Source: Gammaproteobacteria bacterium | Lineage (GTDB): Bacteria; Pseudomonadota; Gammaproteobacteria; Pseudomonadales; Azotimanducaceae | Direction: 5' to 3' | Length of the DNA stretch: 64,000 bases | Assembly: GCA_012960535.1 (NCBI GenBank) | Contig: DUBB01000027.1 | Span: 225,928 to 289,927, forward strand | Part shown: positions 1 through 7,923 of the stretch, piece after piece | Layout of the letters: each line of letters begins with the position of its first letter | Numbering within the stretch: the first letter of the stretch is position 1 | Made by a program: the position numbers and the translations under genes | Notes under the pieces: generated by a model | Databases searched by the model: none | What the model was told of the DNA's origin: nothing | The model's input: only the letters and a program-made list of their open reading frames with translations

Positions 1-452
1 TTTTTTCGGCTGATGATCAGTTTTTTTTCTGGCATATCGATGAGATCAAAATAGCGGTGTACCAGCCGGATATTCGTGTCGTTGGCTTCTGATCCGGAAT
101 TGGTGAGAAAGAAGTGATTGAAGGCCTCTGGGAAAACCTGGCTGAGACGCTGGCTCAGGCGTATGGTGGCATCGGTTGTGCAGTTAAAGAAACTGTTATA
201 GAAAGGCAACTTTTCCAGCTGTTCTGCTACCGCGGTTTTGATGCTGTCCTGGCTGTAACCTAGGTTAGTGCACCACAGGCCAGACATGCCATCGAGAATT
301 CTATTACCGTCGGCATCTTCAATATAAATGTGCTCGCCGCCCACATAAGTGCGACCGCCTTGTTTCTTGTGGTGCTTGAAATCGGTAAATGGGTGCAGCA
401 GGGAGCTCCGGTCCAGATTGGAAAGCTCAGTTGATCTATCTTGTCTGCCCAT
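1..452 (-). CDS. Class III (omega) aminotransferase, N-terminal part, cut by window edge
   Basis: The first 150 residues of a PLP-dependent class III aminotransferase are visible; the rest, including the catalytic lysine, lies beyond the left edge. The start is an ATG at 452 on the minus strand. Recognisable family segments are the N-terminal DGMSGLWCTNLGY block and the NSGSEAND cofactor-binding stretch. The sequence resembles putrescine/beta-alanine:pyruvate aminotransferases (SpuC type), which pass the amino group of a diamine or omega-amino acid to pyruvate. It diverges from the puuD/puuA/speB genes, which fits a role in putrescine breakdown, but substrate is inferred from context and other omega-amino acids are possible. 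Confidence 0.85.
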   Translation of the reverse strand, partial: MGRQDRSTELSNLDRSSLLHPFTDFKHHKKQGGRTYVGGEHIYIEDADGNRILDGMSGLWCTNLGYSQDSIKTAVAEQLEKLPFYNSFFNCTTDATIRLSQRLSQVFPEAFNHFFLTNSGSEANDTNIRLVHRYFDLIDMPEKKLIISRK

Positions 453-922
453 TTTATTTGTCCTTGATTGAGTCAGTTATTTAGGTGGATTGCGATTCTG
501 ATTAGCGCTGCAGCTCAGTGTTTCAGGTGGCCATGGATCCGCTGGTTAGCTGTGTATCAGTCAATCTTGATACTAGGTTTAAAATCGAGAAATGCCTTCA
601 GCAGATGGTTGCTTTCCTTCCCAGTTAACAGTACAGCGCGAAAATGAGGCGCGACCCCACGCTTATTAGCATTGTCGGGTGCAATAGATCTGATCATATT
701 TGCAGGAATGTGGCAATCACACAGACCATAAATTGAAGCTCAACAGGGAGCCAAGGGTTTGAACCGTTAATCAGGAAGGGTTGCAAATCTGATTCGGAAC
801 TAGTCCCATGATCCAGAAAATTCGATTGTTATGGTATCATCTCGATGATTGATCCAGATCCACACGATCTTGAGATTCTGACTTTCCCGGAACAGTACGA
901 TTTCGACGAGTAGACAGCAAGA
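453..922. other. Intergenic stretch without a recognised gene
   Basis: These 470 bases separate the divergent aminotransferase from the amidohydrolase remnant. They must hold the promoter for the minus-strand aminotransferase, but I see no clear -35/-10 pair or operator. A 22-codon ORF at 845-913 starts with ATG but matches nothing I recognise and has no convincing ribosome-binding site. The stretch may include decayed sequence from the amidohydrolase gene whose tail survives just downstream. Confidence 0.5.
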
Positions 923-1135
923 ATGCCGTTATCTTTATCCGCAATGAACGAAGCTTATCCTAAAAACAGGGGCTTTTTCATGCATCAGGAGGACAAGGTT
1001 GGAACTATTGAAGATGGCAAATGGACTGATCCGGCGGTGCTGGAAGAAGATCTATTTGAAATCCCAGCGGCCCATAGCGGAGACGCTAAAGTGCACATGA
1101 CCCTGCTTCAGGGTGAGGTCGTTTATCGTAGATGA
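923..1135 (+). pseudogene. C-terminal remnant of a YtcJ-type amidohydrolase
   Basis: The 70-residue reading frame matches only the last part of amidohydrolase family 3 (YtcJ-like) proteins: VGTIEDGKWTDPAVLEEDLF, then a stretch ending GEVVYRR. In full-length members this is the closing beta-sandwich, with a G-x-I-x-x-G-K-x-A-D motif. The same tail can be seen in the complete amidohydrolase at 52592-54232 (AGKYADFTILDEDPL). All metal-binding and catalytic parts are missing, so it cannot be an enzyme by itself. It ends in an ATGA overlap with puuD, which suggests that the intact gene was once co-translated with puuD and was then largely deleted. It might still be translated as a leader. Confidence 0.7.
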
Positions 1136-1899
1136 CCAGACCTGTTGTGTTACTGCCCTGTGATGTCAAGGCCATGGGCGCCTATCCATTCCACTGTGTT
1201 GGCGAAAAGTATATTAATGCAGTCACTCATGGCGCTGGTGCTTTGCCACTATTGCTGCCGGCTTGGGGCCAGGGCCAGGATATGGAGGCCTGTCTGGAAC
1301 CTTCGAGCCTGGCACCGCTGCTTGAATCAGTCGATGGATTATTTCTGACGGGGAGCGTGAGCAACATCCATCCAGACCGTTATGGTTCGGATATGCCGGC
1401 ATCACGGCCTGATCTACAGAGAGATGATCTGGTATTTCGGCTGGTTGACTGCGCGCTGGATATGGGTTTGCCCGTGCTCGCTGTTTGTCGGGGTGTCCAG
1501 GAATTAAATGTTGCTCTGGGTGGCTCGCTTAATCCCAGTGTTCATGAAACACCCGGTTTTCTGGATCATCGGGAACCCCCCGAGGTATCCAGGGAACAGC
1601 AGTATTCGGCACGACACCGAATTCATCTTTCTGATCAGGGTAGACTAGCGCATTGGTTGAGCGGTAAAAATCACTGGGTCAACTCGCTGCATAGTCAAGG
1701 TCTTGATCGCCTGGCGGAGTCTTTGTGTATAGAAGCCACGGCGGAAGATGGCTTAGTAGAGGCCGTTTCAATACCGGGTAGTTGGGTGGTCGGTGTGCAA
1801 TGGCACCCTGAGTGGCATTTTCAGGAAGATCTACTTTCAAAAACGCTGTTTCAACAGTTTGGAATTGCTATAAAACAACGCCGGGAGGCCCGCTCCTGA
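1132..1899 (+). CDS. puuD: Gamma-glutamyl-gamma-aminobutyrate hydrolase family protein (class I glutamine amidotransferase fold)
   Basis: This is a 255-residue peptidase C26 / class I GATase-like protein. The nucleophile is Cys119 in the VCRGVQELNVALGG elbow, and the His225-Pro-Glu227 pair in GVQWHPEWH completes the triad. PuuD hydrolyses gamma-glutamyl-GABA to glutamate and GABA, the last gamma-glutamylated step of the Puu putrescine pathway. The ATG overlaps the stop of the upstream amidohydrolase remnant by four bases, and puuA follows after one membrane-protein gene, supporting the assignment. The oxidase and aldehyde dehydrogenase of the pathway (PuuB, PuuC) are not in the window. Other C26 hydrolases acting on gamma-glutamyl amines cannot be excluded. 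Confidence 0.85.
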   Translation: MTRPVVLLPCDVKAMGAYPFHCVGEKYINAVTHGAGALPLLLPAWGQGQDMEACLEPSSLAPLLESVDGLFLTGSVSNIHPDRYGSDMPASRPDLQRDDLVFRLVDCALDMGLPVLAVCRGVQELNVALGGSLNPSVHETPGFLDHREPPEVSREQQYSARHRIHLSDQGRLAHWLSGKNHWVNSLHSQGLDRLAESLCIEATAEDGLVEAVSIPGSWVVGVQWHPEWHFQEDLLSKTLFQQFGIAIKQRREARS

Positions 1900-1928
1900 T
1901 CGCCTGGCTGACAAAACATCATTTTGCA

Positions 1929-2729
1929 TTGTTTAAGTATTTCGTTTACCTGGCGTTAGCCGCTGATGTGGGCTTCTTTTTTGTTGAAGAATGGATAGCT
2001 GCACAACATGTTTTCAAGGATGGTCTGTCCTGGGTCCAAGTGATTCAGGGATTTGCAGCGACTATCGATACTGCTGCCTGGGTCATCCTGTTATTGATGT
2101 TTGAGCTGGAAACGTTTCAGTTGTCCGATGCCAGCCTAACGCCTTCGCTGACCCGTAGTTTAGTAGCGATCAGAGGCTTGTGTTATGCCCTAATCGCTTA
2201 TGCCTGTTATGGTTATGTGTTAAAAGCTTTTGCGCTGGCTGATTATCAGGCCGTGATGATGAGCGCCAGCTGTGATTATATTGTCAAGGGCTATGGCGTT
2301 CTTATTGCAGTTGACGAGTACCAGGCCCTTACCCCAGAAAACTGCGGTGCCCTGACCGGGCTGGTTTATTTGAATGAGGCAATAAAGGCACTGGCTACAT
2401 CAGCAACCTTTGAAGATGTGGTGAATCTGGCGAGAATTGATGTGATTAATTCGCTTAGCTGGATACTGGTTGTCATCATTCTGGAACTTGATGTCTGGCT
2501 GGGGGTCGAGGGTCGTCTCTCAAAAGGTTTTGAGTGGTTTAGCTGGCGACTCAAAATTGCACTTTATATTATTCTGTTGATCGTGGCAGGGTATTGGGGC
2601 TGGGCCGGGGATTTCCTGGATTTTTGGGATGCTTTCCTGTGGATTCTGGCATTTGTTTTTATAGAAAGGAGTGTGTTTGTGTGGGAACAGGATAAAGCAG
2701 GTAGCAGATCCTGGGCAGTTTACTCATGA
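1929..2729 (+). CDS. Unknown integral membrane protein inside the polyamine cluster
   Basis: I do not recognise a named family. The protein has several hydrophobic spans: KYFVYLALAADVGFFF near the start, a TAAWVILLLMFELE segment, an ALIAYACYGYVL segment, LSWILVVIILELDVWLG, and two near the C-terminus. Four to six membrane passes are likely. Acidic residues inside hydrophobic segments (FELE, ILELD) are notable. The frame is open back to a GTG at 1812, but that start would overlap puuD by 88 bases; the first plausible start after the puuD stop region is TTG 1929, which gives 266 residues. The stop overlaps the puuA ATG (ATGA at 2726), so it is translationally linked to the pathway genes. A role in amine uptake or sensing is only a guess from position. 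Confidence 0.6.
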   Translation: MFKYFVYLALAADVGFFFVEEWIAAQHVFKDGLSWVQVIQGFAATIDTAAWVILLLMFELETFQLSDASLTPSLTRSLVAIRGLCYALIAYACYGYVLKAFALADYQAVMMSASCDYIVKGYGVLIAVDEYQALTPENCGALTGLVYLNEAIKALATSATFEDVVNLARIDVINSLSWILVVIILELDVWLGVEGRLSKGFEWFSWRLKIALYIILLIVAGYWGWAGDFLDFWDAFLWILAFVFIERSVFVWEQDKAGSRSWAVYS

Positions 2730-4045
2730 ACAGACCAGAAGCACTTGCCAGCCAGATAGATTTGCTCTTGTCGGATGCCAACGGTGTGCCCCGTGGGAAA
2801 ACAATTGATTCGGCCAGTTTTGACGAAAATGATCTGCCACGGATGGCCGAGGCGATCCTGTTTCAATGTATCAATGGAGACTATACGGCGTCTGCCATGG
2901 CGTCTTTTAATCCCAAGGACGAAGACCTGATTATGCAGCCGGACTGGTCAACCTACCGGGCAACTCCGTGGAAAAAGGGTGAAGTTGGTCAAGTGATCTG
3001 CCGGGCTCTGAACAAAGAGGGTGATCCCCTTCCATATGATGCAAGGAATGTCTTAAACAGGGTGATCAAGCGCTACCAGGATAAGGGCCTGGAACCGATC
3101 GTCGCGCCGGAAATGGAATTTTATCTTCTCGATCCACCGAAACGAGGCGATGTTAGCTTAACGTCAGGTTCTGGTTTTGATGGCCGGGACGAATTCGGTG
3201 GTGAAGCTTTCAGCTTCGACGCTCTGGATCGTTATGGTCCATTGGTCAGTTCATTGCAGGACATGTGTGCCCAGGCACATATCGACCTCAGCGCCATCGT
3301 CCATGAAGTAGGTCCAGGGCAGATTGAATTGAATGTCAGTCATGGCCCTGTGTTGGCCATCGCTGACCAGATGTTCCTACTCAAACGCCTGGTAAAAGGC
3401 TGTGCATTAAAGCAGGGTTACCTGGCCAGTTTTATGGCCAAACCCTCCTTTGAACTGCCAGGTTCAGGTTTGCATGTGCATTGCAGTATGCTCAATGCTC
3501 AGGGGGCAAATATATTCAGCCTGAAAAATGGACAGGCGCCCGCTGCCCTGCAACATTTTATTGGTGGACTGCAGCTCTACCTGCCCGAAGCATTTGCATT
3601 ACTGGCGCCGAATGTGAATAGCTATAAACGATTTATAGGCGATCAGTCTGCGCCGATTAATCTTGCATGGGGTTATGATAATCGCAGTACGGGGTTACGT
3701 GTACCTTATGGCCCGGATGACGCAGGTCGGGTGGAAATCAGAATAGCCGGAGCTGATGCAAACCCTTATCTGTTGTTAGCAGCCATTCTGGCAGCAGGTT
3801 TGATGGGGCTTGAGGAAGCGCTGACGCCCGAGGCGCCGAGCGAACAGGATGCCTGGGATTTGACAACTGATCTGCCTGATAATATGGCGGAGGGGCTGCG
3901 TCGGTTGCAGGCCAGCGAAAAGTTTGCCGAAGCTTTTTCGAAAGAATTTATAGAGGTTTATCTGTCCGTAAAAAGGAGTGAACTGAAAGATTTCAGCAGT
4001 CGCGTTTCTTCCTGGGAGGTCCATTATCTGGGCAGTATGCTCTAG
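2726..4045 (+). CDS. puuA: Glutamine synthetase family protein, probable gamma-glutamylputrescine synthetase
   Basis: The 439 residues carry the glutamine synthetase catalytic fold. Visible motifs are VAPEMEFYLLD (metal/glutamate ligands), GPGQIELNVSHG, GSGLHVHCSM (ATP/metal site), PNVNSYKRF, NRSTGLRVP and RVEIRIAGADANPYLLLAA near the C-terminus. The C-terminal adenylylation loop tyrosine of GlnA is not evident, as expected for PuuA-like enzymes. The likely reaction is ATP-dependent ligation of glutamate to putrescine or another amine. It starts in an ATGA overlap with the membrane protein gene, with puuD upstream and agmatinase downstream. The exact amine is inferred from neighbours; ethanolamine- or other amine-specific ligases share these motifs. 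Confidence 0.85.
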   Translation: MNRPEALASQIDLLLSDANGVPRGKTIDSASFDENDLPRMAEAILFQCINGDYTASAMASFNPKDEDLIMQPDWSTYRATPWKKGEVGQVICRALNKEGDPLPYDARNVLNRVIKRYQDKGLEPIVAPEMEFYLLDPPKRGDVSLTSGSGFDGRDEFGGEAFSFDALDRYGPLVSSLQDMCAQAHIDLSAIVHEVGPGQIELNVSHGPVLAIADQMFLLKRLVKGCALKQGYLASFMAKPSFELPGSGLHVHCSMLNAQGANIFSLKNGQAPAALQHFIGGLQLYLPEAFALLAPNVNSYKRFIGDQSAPINLAWGYDNRSTGLRVPYGPDDAGRVEIRIAGADANPYLLLAAILAAGLMGLEEALTPEAPSEQDAWDLTTDLPDNMAEGLRRLQASEKFAEAFSKEFIEVYLSVKRSELKDFSSRVSSWEVHYLGSML

Positions 4046-4051
4046 CTGAGC

Positions 4052-4142
4052 GGCCGAGATTCTCCTTGCCAAGATTTGGTCGAGCCTGGTGCCAGGCTTT
4101 ACCGGCAAGTAAGCCAACCTGTTGATCGGGATTGTCTCGGCC
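4052..4142. repeat. Nested inverted repeats between puuA and speB
   Basis: Three stems lie one inside another. The outer arms are GGCCGAGA (4052-4059) and TCTCGGCC (4135-4142). The middle arms are CTTGCC (4065-4070) and GGCAAG (4104-4109). An inner hairpin, AGCCTG-GTGC-CAGGCT, occupies 4083-4098. As RNA this could fold into a long branched structure over most of the puuA-speB spacer. It could terminate or process the transcript, or be a REP-like element; only the inverted repeats are directly seen. Confidence 0.5.
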
Positions 4143-4207
4143 CAGTTGCTCGACCTTAATTGAATTAACAGGCACACTAGCGATAAGCTAACCATAAGAC
4201 AGAAAGT

Positions 4208-5164
4208 ATGAGCATCAAACAACCACACCCAAGGCAGGATCTGTTGGGCACAGAAGGTGCCGGTATGACCTATGGTGGTCAACTCTCTTTTCTCAGACGA
4301 CAATACACCCAGGATATAACCGGTGCCGATGTTGTTATATCAGGGCTGCCTTTTGATGCGGCGACGACCTTCAGACCTGGAGCCAGGTTTGGACCACAGG
4401 CGATAAGGGCCGCCAGTGTGCAATTGGCCGAACTCAGCGCCAACGCTTTCCCGTATAATCTGGATCCCTTTGCGAACTTGGCAGTAGCAGACTATGGTGA
4501 TTGTTATTTTGATAGCGGTTATCCAGAGCATGTGGTCGAGGTTATTACAGCGCATGCGCGGAAACTGCTGCTGCAAGATGTAACCATGCTGAGCTTCGGT
4601 GGCGACCATTTCGTAACTTATCCTCTGCTGAAAGCACATGCTGAAAAGTACGGGCCGCTGTCGCTTATTCATTTTGATGCTCATGTTGATACCTGGCCCG
4701 ATGACGGCCAGCGACTCGATCATGGGTCCATGTTTTTGCGTGCAAAAAATGAAGGCTTGATTGATTCCGCCCGTTCCATTCAGTTGGGTATCAGATCATT
4801 CAGTGAAGATGATTGCGGCTTCACTGTTTTGACGGCGCCATGGATACAGGAACACGGTAGCGCTCAGGCGATTACAGAAATCAGGCGAGTGGTAGGTGAC
4901 CATAAGGCTTATCTGACGTTTGACATTGATTGCCTTGATCCTGCATTCGCCCCAGGGACAGGGACACCAGTGCCAGGCGGGTTAACCTCCAGTGAAGCTT
5001 TTGCAATCTTCAGGGCAATGGTGGATTTCAACATAATCGGTATGGATATAGTGGAAGTTGCACCTGCTTATGATCATGCCGAGATCACTGCCATTGCTGC
5101 TGCAACCTTAGCCCATGATTTTATTTGTCAGCAGGCCATTCGTAAAACAGGCCAACACCATTAG
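4208..5164 (+). CDS. speB: Agmatinase (ureohydrolase family)
   Basis: Agmatinase hydrolyses agmatine to putrescine and urea using a binuclear manganese centre. All six usual ligands can be placed in this 318-residue protein: His134 in FGGDHF, Asp157, His159 and Asp161 in FDAHVD, and Asp239 and Asp241 in FDIDCLDP. The PGTGTPVPGG loop typical of agmatinases follows. It lies 160 bases after puuA on the same strand, which links putrescine formation to gamma-glutamyl-putrescine catabolism. The urea could feed the urease encoded near the right end of the window. Guanidinobutyrase or another guanidino hydrolase is a possible alternative, because these enzymes share the metal motifs. Confidence 0.9.
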   Translation: MSIKQPHPRQDLLGTEGAGMTYGGQLSFLRRQYTQDITGADVVISGLPFDAATTFRPGARFGPQAIRAASVQLAELSANAFPYNLDPFANLAVADYGDCYFDSGYPEHVVEVITAHARKLLLQDVTMLSFGGDHFVTYPLLKAHAEKYGPLSLIHFDAHVDTWPDDGQRLDHGSMFLRAKNEGLIDSARSIQLGIRSFSEDDCGFTVLTAPWIQEHGSAQAITEIRRVVGDHKAYLTFDIDCLDPAFAPGTGTPVPGGLTSSEAFAIFRAMVDFNIIGMDIVEVAPAYDHAEITAIAAATLAHDFICQQAIRKTGQHH

Positions 5165-5177
5165 ATCTGAGGGTCAC

Positions 5178-5900
5178 TCAGGTGTAATCAGGGTGAATAC
5201 CTTGCTCGTGGCGTTCACTTTTTCTAACGAAGTAGATGACAGCGTAAACGAATGGGGTGTCAATCAGCGCGATAACGACCTTGCAAAGATAAGCAACTAC
5301 GATTAACTGTAACAGTTGGTTGAATGACATGAGCCCGTAGAAGGCTAACCCATAGAAAATAGCGGTATCCAGACCCTGGCTGATGATGGTGGAACCATTG
5401 TTGCGTATCCATAACCTGGATTTACCGGTGTAGCTTCGGATCTTATGAAAGGCCCAGACGTCAAAGGTCTGGCTGGCTAAATAGCTAAGCAGGGAGGCCA
5501 GGGTGACTCGCCCAGCAAAACTCATGATATTGGCAAATGCTTGCTGATCCGGGTAATAAACACTGGGCGTCCAGTGAATGCTGAACTGACTGGCAGCGAG
5601 CACTATGGGATAACACAGGGCGGTTCCCAGGACAGCAGATTGCGCCAGTTTGGGGCCATACAATTCCGATATGACATCGGTAATCAGGAAGGTACTGCTG
5701 TAAATCAGGATTGAAACAGATATAGCAACTGTGCCAAAACCAGGGATGCTGAGATCGCCCAGTTTCCCGGCAATAAAAATGGAAGTTACCACAGAGCCGG
5801 CCAGCAGAGGCGGTAGTATCTGTGCTCCCAGCCATCTGGCGCTGCAGCAGATCAGGCTGGTAAGAATCACTGTGCTGATAAGAACGATGAATTCGTACAC
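5178..5900 (-). CDS. yhhQ: Queuosine precursor transporter YhhQ (DUF165/VUT family)
   Basis: A 240-residue, roughly six-pass inner-membrane protein. The VUT/YhhQ family is recognised from the YSSTFLITDVISELYGPK segment, the LASQTFDVWAFHKIR block and the NNGSTIISQGLDTAIFYGLAF segment. Members import the queuosine precursors preQ0/preQ1 for tRNA modification. The start is GTG at 5900, preceded by AAGGAAA at good spacing, and the protein begins VYEFIV. The gene converges on speB with a short spacer in which CTGAG/CTCAG arms form a weak hairpin (5167-5181). The next minus-strand gene upstream is a phosphoribosyltransferase, 22 bases away, so the two are probably co-transcribed. Confidence 0.88.
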   Translation of the reverse strand: MYEFIVLISTVILTSLICCSARWLGAQILPPLLAGSVVTSIFIAGKLGDLSIPGFGTVAISVSILIYSSTFLITDVISELYGPKLAQSAVLGTALCYPIVLAASQFSIHWTPSVYYPDQQAFANIMSFAGRVTLASLLSYLASQTFDVWAFHKIRSYTGKSRLWIRNNGSTIISQGLDTAIFYGLAFYGLMSFNQLLQLIVVAYLCKVVIALIDTPFVYAVIYFVRKSERHEQGIHPDYT

Positions 5901-5922
5901 TGGATTTTCCTTGCTGTCAGAA

Positions 5923-6519
5923 TTATAAACCGGATTGTGGTAGTTTTGATGCAGTTCTTAAACCTAGCACAGCAGGTTTGTGCAGGGCGAGTTCTTCATC
6001 GCTGAGGCCGTTTAGTTCGTAGGGTAGTACCAGCCAGTTATTGGTTTCATGGAGGAAATAGTCAGGTTGAAATGCGACCCTTGACCGCTTTGGTTTTCGA
6101 TATAGACAGGCAATGCGAATCTGCTCGGGCAGGTTTCGTTTCAGGCGGTCTTTGAGCTTGGCAAGAACGGCCTGCATGTTAAGACCGGAACTGAATACAT
6201 CATCAACAATCAATAGCCGGTCGTGTGCATTGAGCGTCTCCAGCAGGTATTGGGTACCGTGAACCCTGATGTCAGGGTTTTCTGCCTGCAGCATTTTTCT
6301 GTATTCATGTTCTCCGGCGTAAGAGGTTCTGATAGCAATATGGTCGGTATTGATACCCAGGGTTTGCAGACACTCCTGAATATAGATACCGATTGTGCTG
6401 CCACCACGCCACAAACCGACGATAAAGGTAGGATTGAACCTGGAGCGATAGATTTCGACGCCAAGACGGAAGCTGTCTTCTATAATAGTGGTTTCATCAA
6501 TAAAGATTTTTTGTTGCAT
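5923..6519 (-). CDS. Purine-type phosphoribosyltransferase, paralogue A
   Basis: A 198-residue type I phosphoribosyltransferase. The PRPP-binding motif is LLIVDDVFSSG, and the N-terminal PTFIVGLWRGGSTIGI supplies the RGG loop that binds pyrophosphate. The C-terminal PDYFLHETNNWLVLPYEL block aligns with the homologous block of the neighbour at 6657-7241, and the two proteins are similar along their whole length. The likely reaction is transfer of phosphoribose to hypoxanthine, guanine or xanthine, but the base is not decided by visible motifs. It is divergent from its paralogue, with a 137-bp spacer filled by a tandem repeat, and lies upstream of yhhQ on the same strand. Confidence 0.8.
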   Translation of the reverse strand: MQQKIFIDETTIIEDSFRLGVEIYRSRFNPTFIVGLWRGGSTIGIYIQECLQTLGINTDHIAIRTSYAGEHEYRKMLQAENPDIRVHGTQYLLETLNAHDRLLIVDDVFSSGLNMQAVLAKLKDRLKRNLPEQIRIACLYRKPKRSRVAFQPDYFLHETNNWLVLPYELNGLSDEELALHKPAVLGLRTASKLPQSGL

Positions 6520-6529
6520 ACTGGCTACT

Positions 6530-6641
6530 TTAGTTGCTGTAAATTAGTTGCTGTTAACTGTTTTAGTTGCTGTAAATTAGTAGCTGTTAGCTGCTTTAGT
6601 CGCTGTTAATTAGCTGCTGTTAACTGTTTTAGCTACTGTTA
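6530..6641. repeat. 33-bp tandem repeat, about 3.4 copies, in a divergent promoter region
   Basis: Three full 33-bp units lie at 6530-6562, 6563-6595 and 6596-6628, and a partial fourth runs to about 6641. Each unit is built of two related halves beginning TTAGTTGCTGT (14 bp and 19 bp), so the smaller word occurs about seven times. The array fills the spacer between two divergent paralogous phosphoribosyltransferase genes and ends just before the AAGGA site of the plus-strand gene. It contains TTAA-rich segments that could be promoter or operator elements. Confidence 0.85.
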
Positions 6642-6656
6642 GAAGGATAACCCAAT

Positions 6657-7241
6657 ATGTCTCGGAAACGCTATCTTGATGCCCAGCAACTGCTGGAAGA
6701 CAGCTGGCTTCTGGGTGCGCGGGTGTTGGCGAGCGGGTTTAAACCCGCCTTTATTGTGGCCATATGGCGAGGTGGTGTTCCTATTGGCATTGCCGTTCAG
6801 GAATATCTGGGATTACAAGGCGTAAAGGCAAATCATATTGCTATTCGCACTGCCTCCTATTCCGGCATCGATGGTAGAAGTGACCAGGTGCAGGTTTACA
6901 GTATGAATTATCTGGTAAAGCATGCTCGCCAGGAGGACGCATTGCTTATCGTTGATGATGTGTTTGATACGGGCAGGAGTATAGCGGCTGTCATCGATCA
7001 TCTGTCAACCAAAGCGCGAAGGAATACGCCTTCAGATATCCGGGTGGCGGTACCCTACTATAAGCCAGCAAGGAATCTGACGGAGCGGGTACCGGATTAC
7101 TTTGTTCACGAAACCGATGAGTGGCTTAAATTCCCGCACTCTCTGGAAGGCTTGAGTCGAGCTGAGATTGCCCGCCATCGGCCACGACTGGCCGCCATAT
7201 TAGATACGGCTAAACTTCCCGGGCCTGATGGGCCGACATAG
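6657..7241 (+). CDS. Purine-type phosphoribosyltransferase, paralogue B
   Basis: A 194-residue type I phosphoribosyltransferase, paralogous to the divergent gene at 5923-6519. It has the PRPP loop LLIVDDVFDTG, the PAFIVAIWRGGVPIGI pyrophosphate-loop region, and the PDYFVHETDEWLKFPHSLEGLS C-terminal block. Its PRPP loop carries the standard DTG ending, whereas the paralogue has SSG, so the pair may differ in substrate or activity. An AAGGA ribosome-binding site directly follows the tandem repeat. Hypoxanthine or guanine salvage is the likely role; the base cannot be assigned from sequence alone. Confidence 0.82.
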   Translation: MSRKRYLDAQQLLEDSWLLGARVLASGFKPAFIVAIWRGGVPIGIAVQEYLGLQGVKANHIAIRTASYSGIDGRSDQVQVYSMNYLVKHARQEDALLIVDDVFDTGRSIAAVIDHLSTKARRNTPSDIRVAVPYYKPARNLTERVPDYFVHETDEWLKFPHSLEGLSRAEIARHRPRLAAILDTAKLPGPDGPT

Positions 7242-7306
7242 ACCCTGGGCTGTCTCAAGCGTAGTTAATCCTGGTTAGCTTTAACTTTAACATAAGGAAT
7301 TTGTAC

Positions 7307-7813
7307 ATGGCTCATATTGGCCCTTTTGTTCAACTCAATGACCCGCTCTTTATTCATGATACGGCGCAATTGCACGGCAAGGTCTGCATTGAAAAGAATG
7401 TCTCCATCTGGGCAAATGTAGTGACGCGATGCGAGCAGTTCGAAATTGTTATAGGAGCAGGTTCTAATATCCAGGATTTCGTGATGATCCATGAGGGTGC
7501 GCAGACGCCAACTCTGGTGGGGCGGAACTGTTCGATCACGCACCATGTTACCCTGCATGGTTGCAGCATCGGTGATAATTGCCTGATCGGTATCAATGCG
7601 ACGATTATGGATGGCGCTGTGATCGGCGCAAATTCAATAGTGGCGGGTCATGCCATTGTTAGCGAAGGGTCGGTTTTTCCGGAAAATTCGGTCATCGGTG
7701 GCGTTCCGGCGAAGCAGATTAGCAGCCGTAACTGTTCAGTTGCGAACATGGCGAACGCGGCATATTATCGCCAGCTCGCGGCCTGTTATGCCGATGGCAG
7801 GGATCGGATTTAA
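7307..7813 (+). CDS. Gamma-carbonic-anhydrase-like hexapeptide-repeat protein (PaaY/CaiE type)
   Basis: The protein is a left-handed parallel beta-helix of imperfect hexapeptide repeats, 168 residues long. It retains the three zinc-ligand histidines of the gamma-CA family: one in the VMIHEG segment, and two in the SITHHVTLHGC segment (spaced five residues apart, as in Cam/CamH). PaaY-like members act as thioesterases or carbonic anhydrases. ATG 7307 is preferred over the in-frame TTG at 7301 because AAGGA at 7294-7298 is well spaced from it. There is no phenylacetate operon here, so the role is open. Confidence 0.85.
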   Translation: MAHIGPFVQLNDPLFIHDTAQLHGKVCIEKNVSIWANVVTRCEQFEIVIGAGSNIQDFVMIHEGAQTPTLVGRNCSITHHVTLHGCSIGDNCLIGINATIMDGAVIGANSIVAGHAIVSEGSVFPENSVIGGVPAKQISSRNCSVANMANAAYYRQLAACYADGRDRI

Positions 7814-7923
7814 ACAGTCCATGTCACTCAGGGTTATGAGTGCTGCGATCGATTGCATCTTTGTGTTTAGATAAATTGAGTTTAGCGAGTAGAATAACGG
7901 CTTATTTTCTTGGGAGCTACATT

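Noticed and set aside
845..913. 22-codon ORF upstream of the amidohydrolase remnant
   Set aside because: No ribosome-binding site and no recognisable similarity.
3776..4303. 175-codon ORF antisense to the puuA end and speB start
   Set aside because: It mirrors well-supported genes on the plus strand and has no recognisable content.
5167..5181. CTGAG-GGTCA-CTCAG hairpin at the speB/yhhQ junction
   Set aside because: Only five base pairs and no T-tract; too weak to call as a terminator.
6530..6641. CRISPR-like array
   Set aside because: Units abut without spacers and are not separated by unique sequence; it is a simple tandem repeat.
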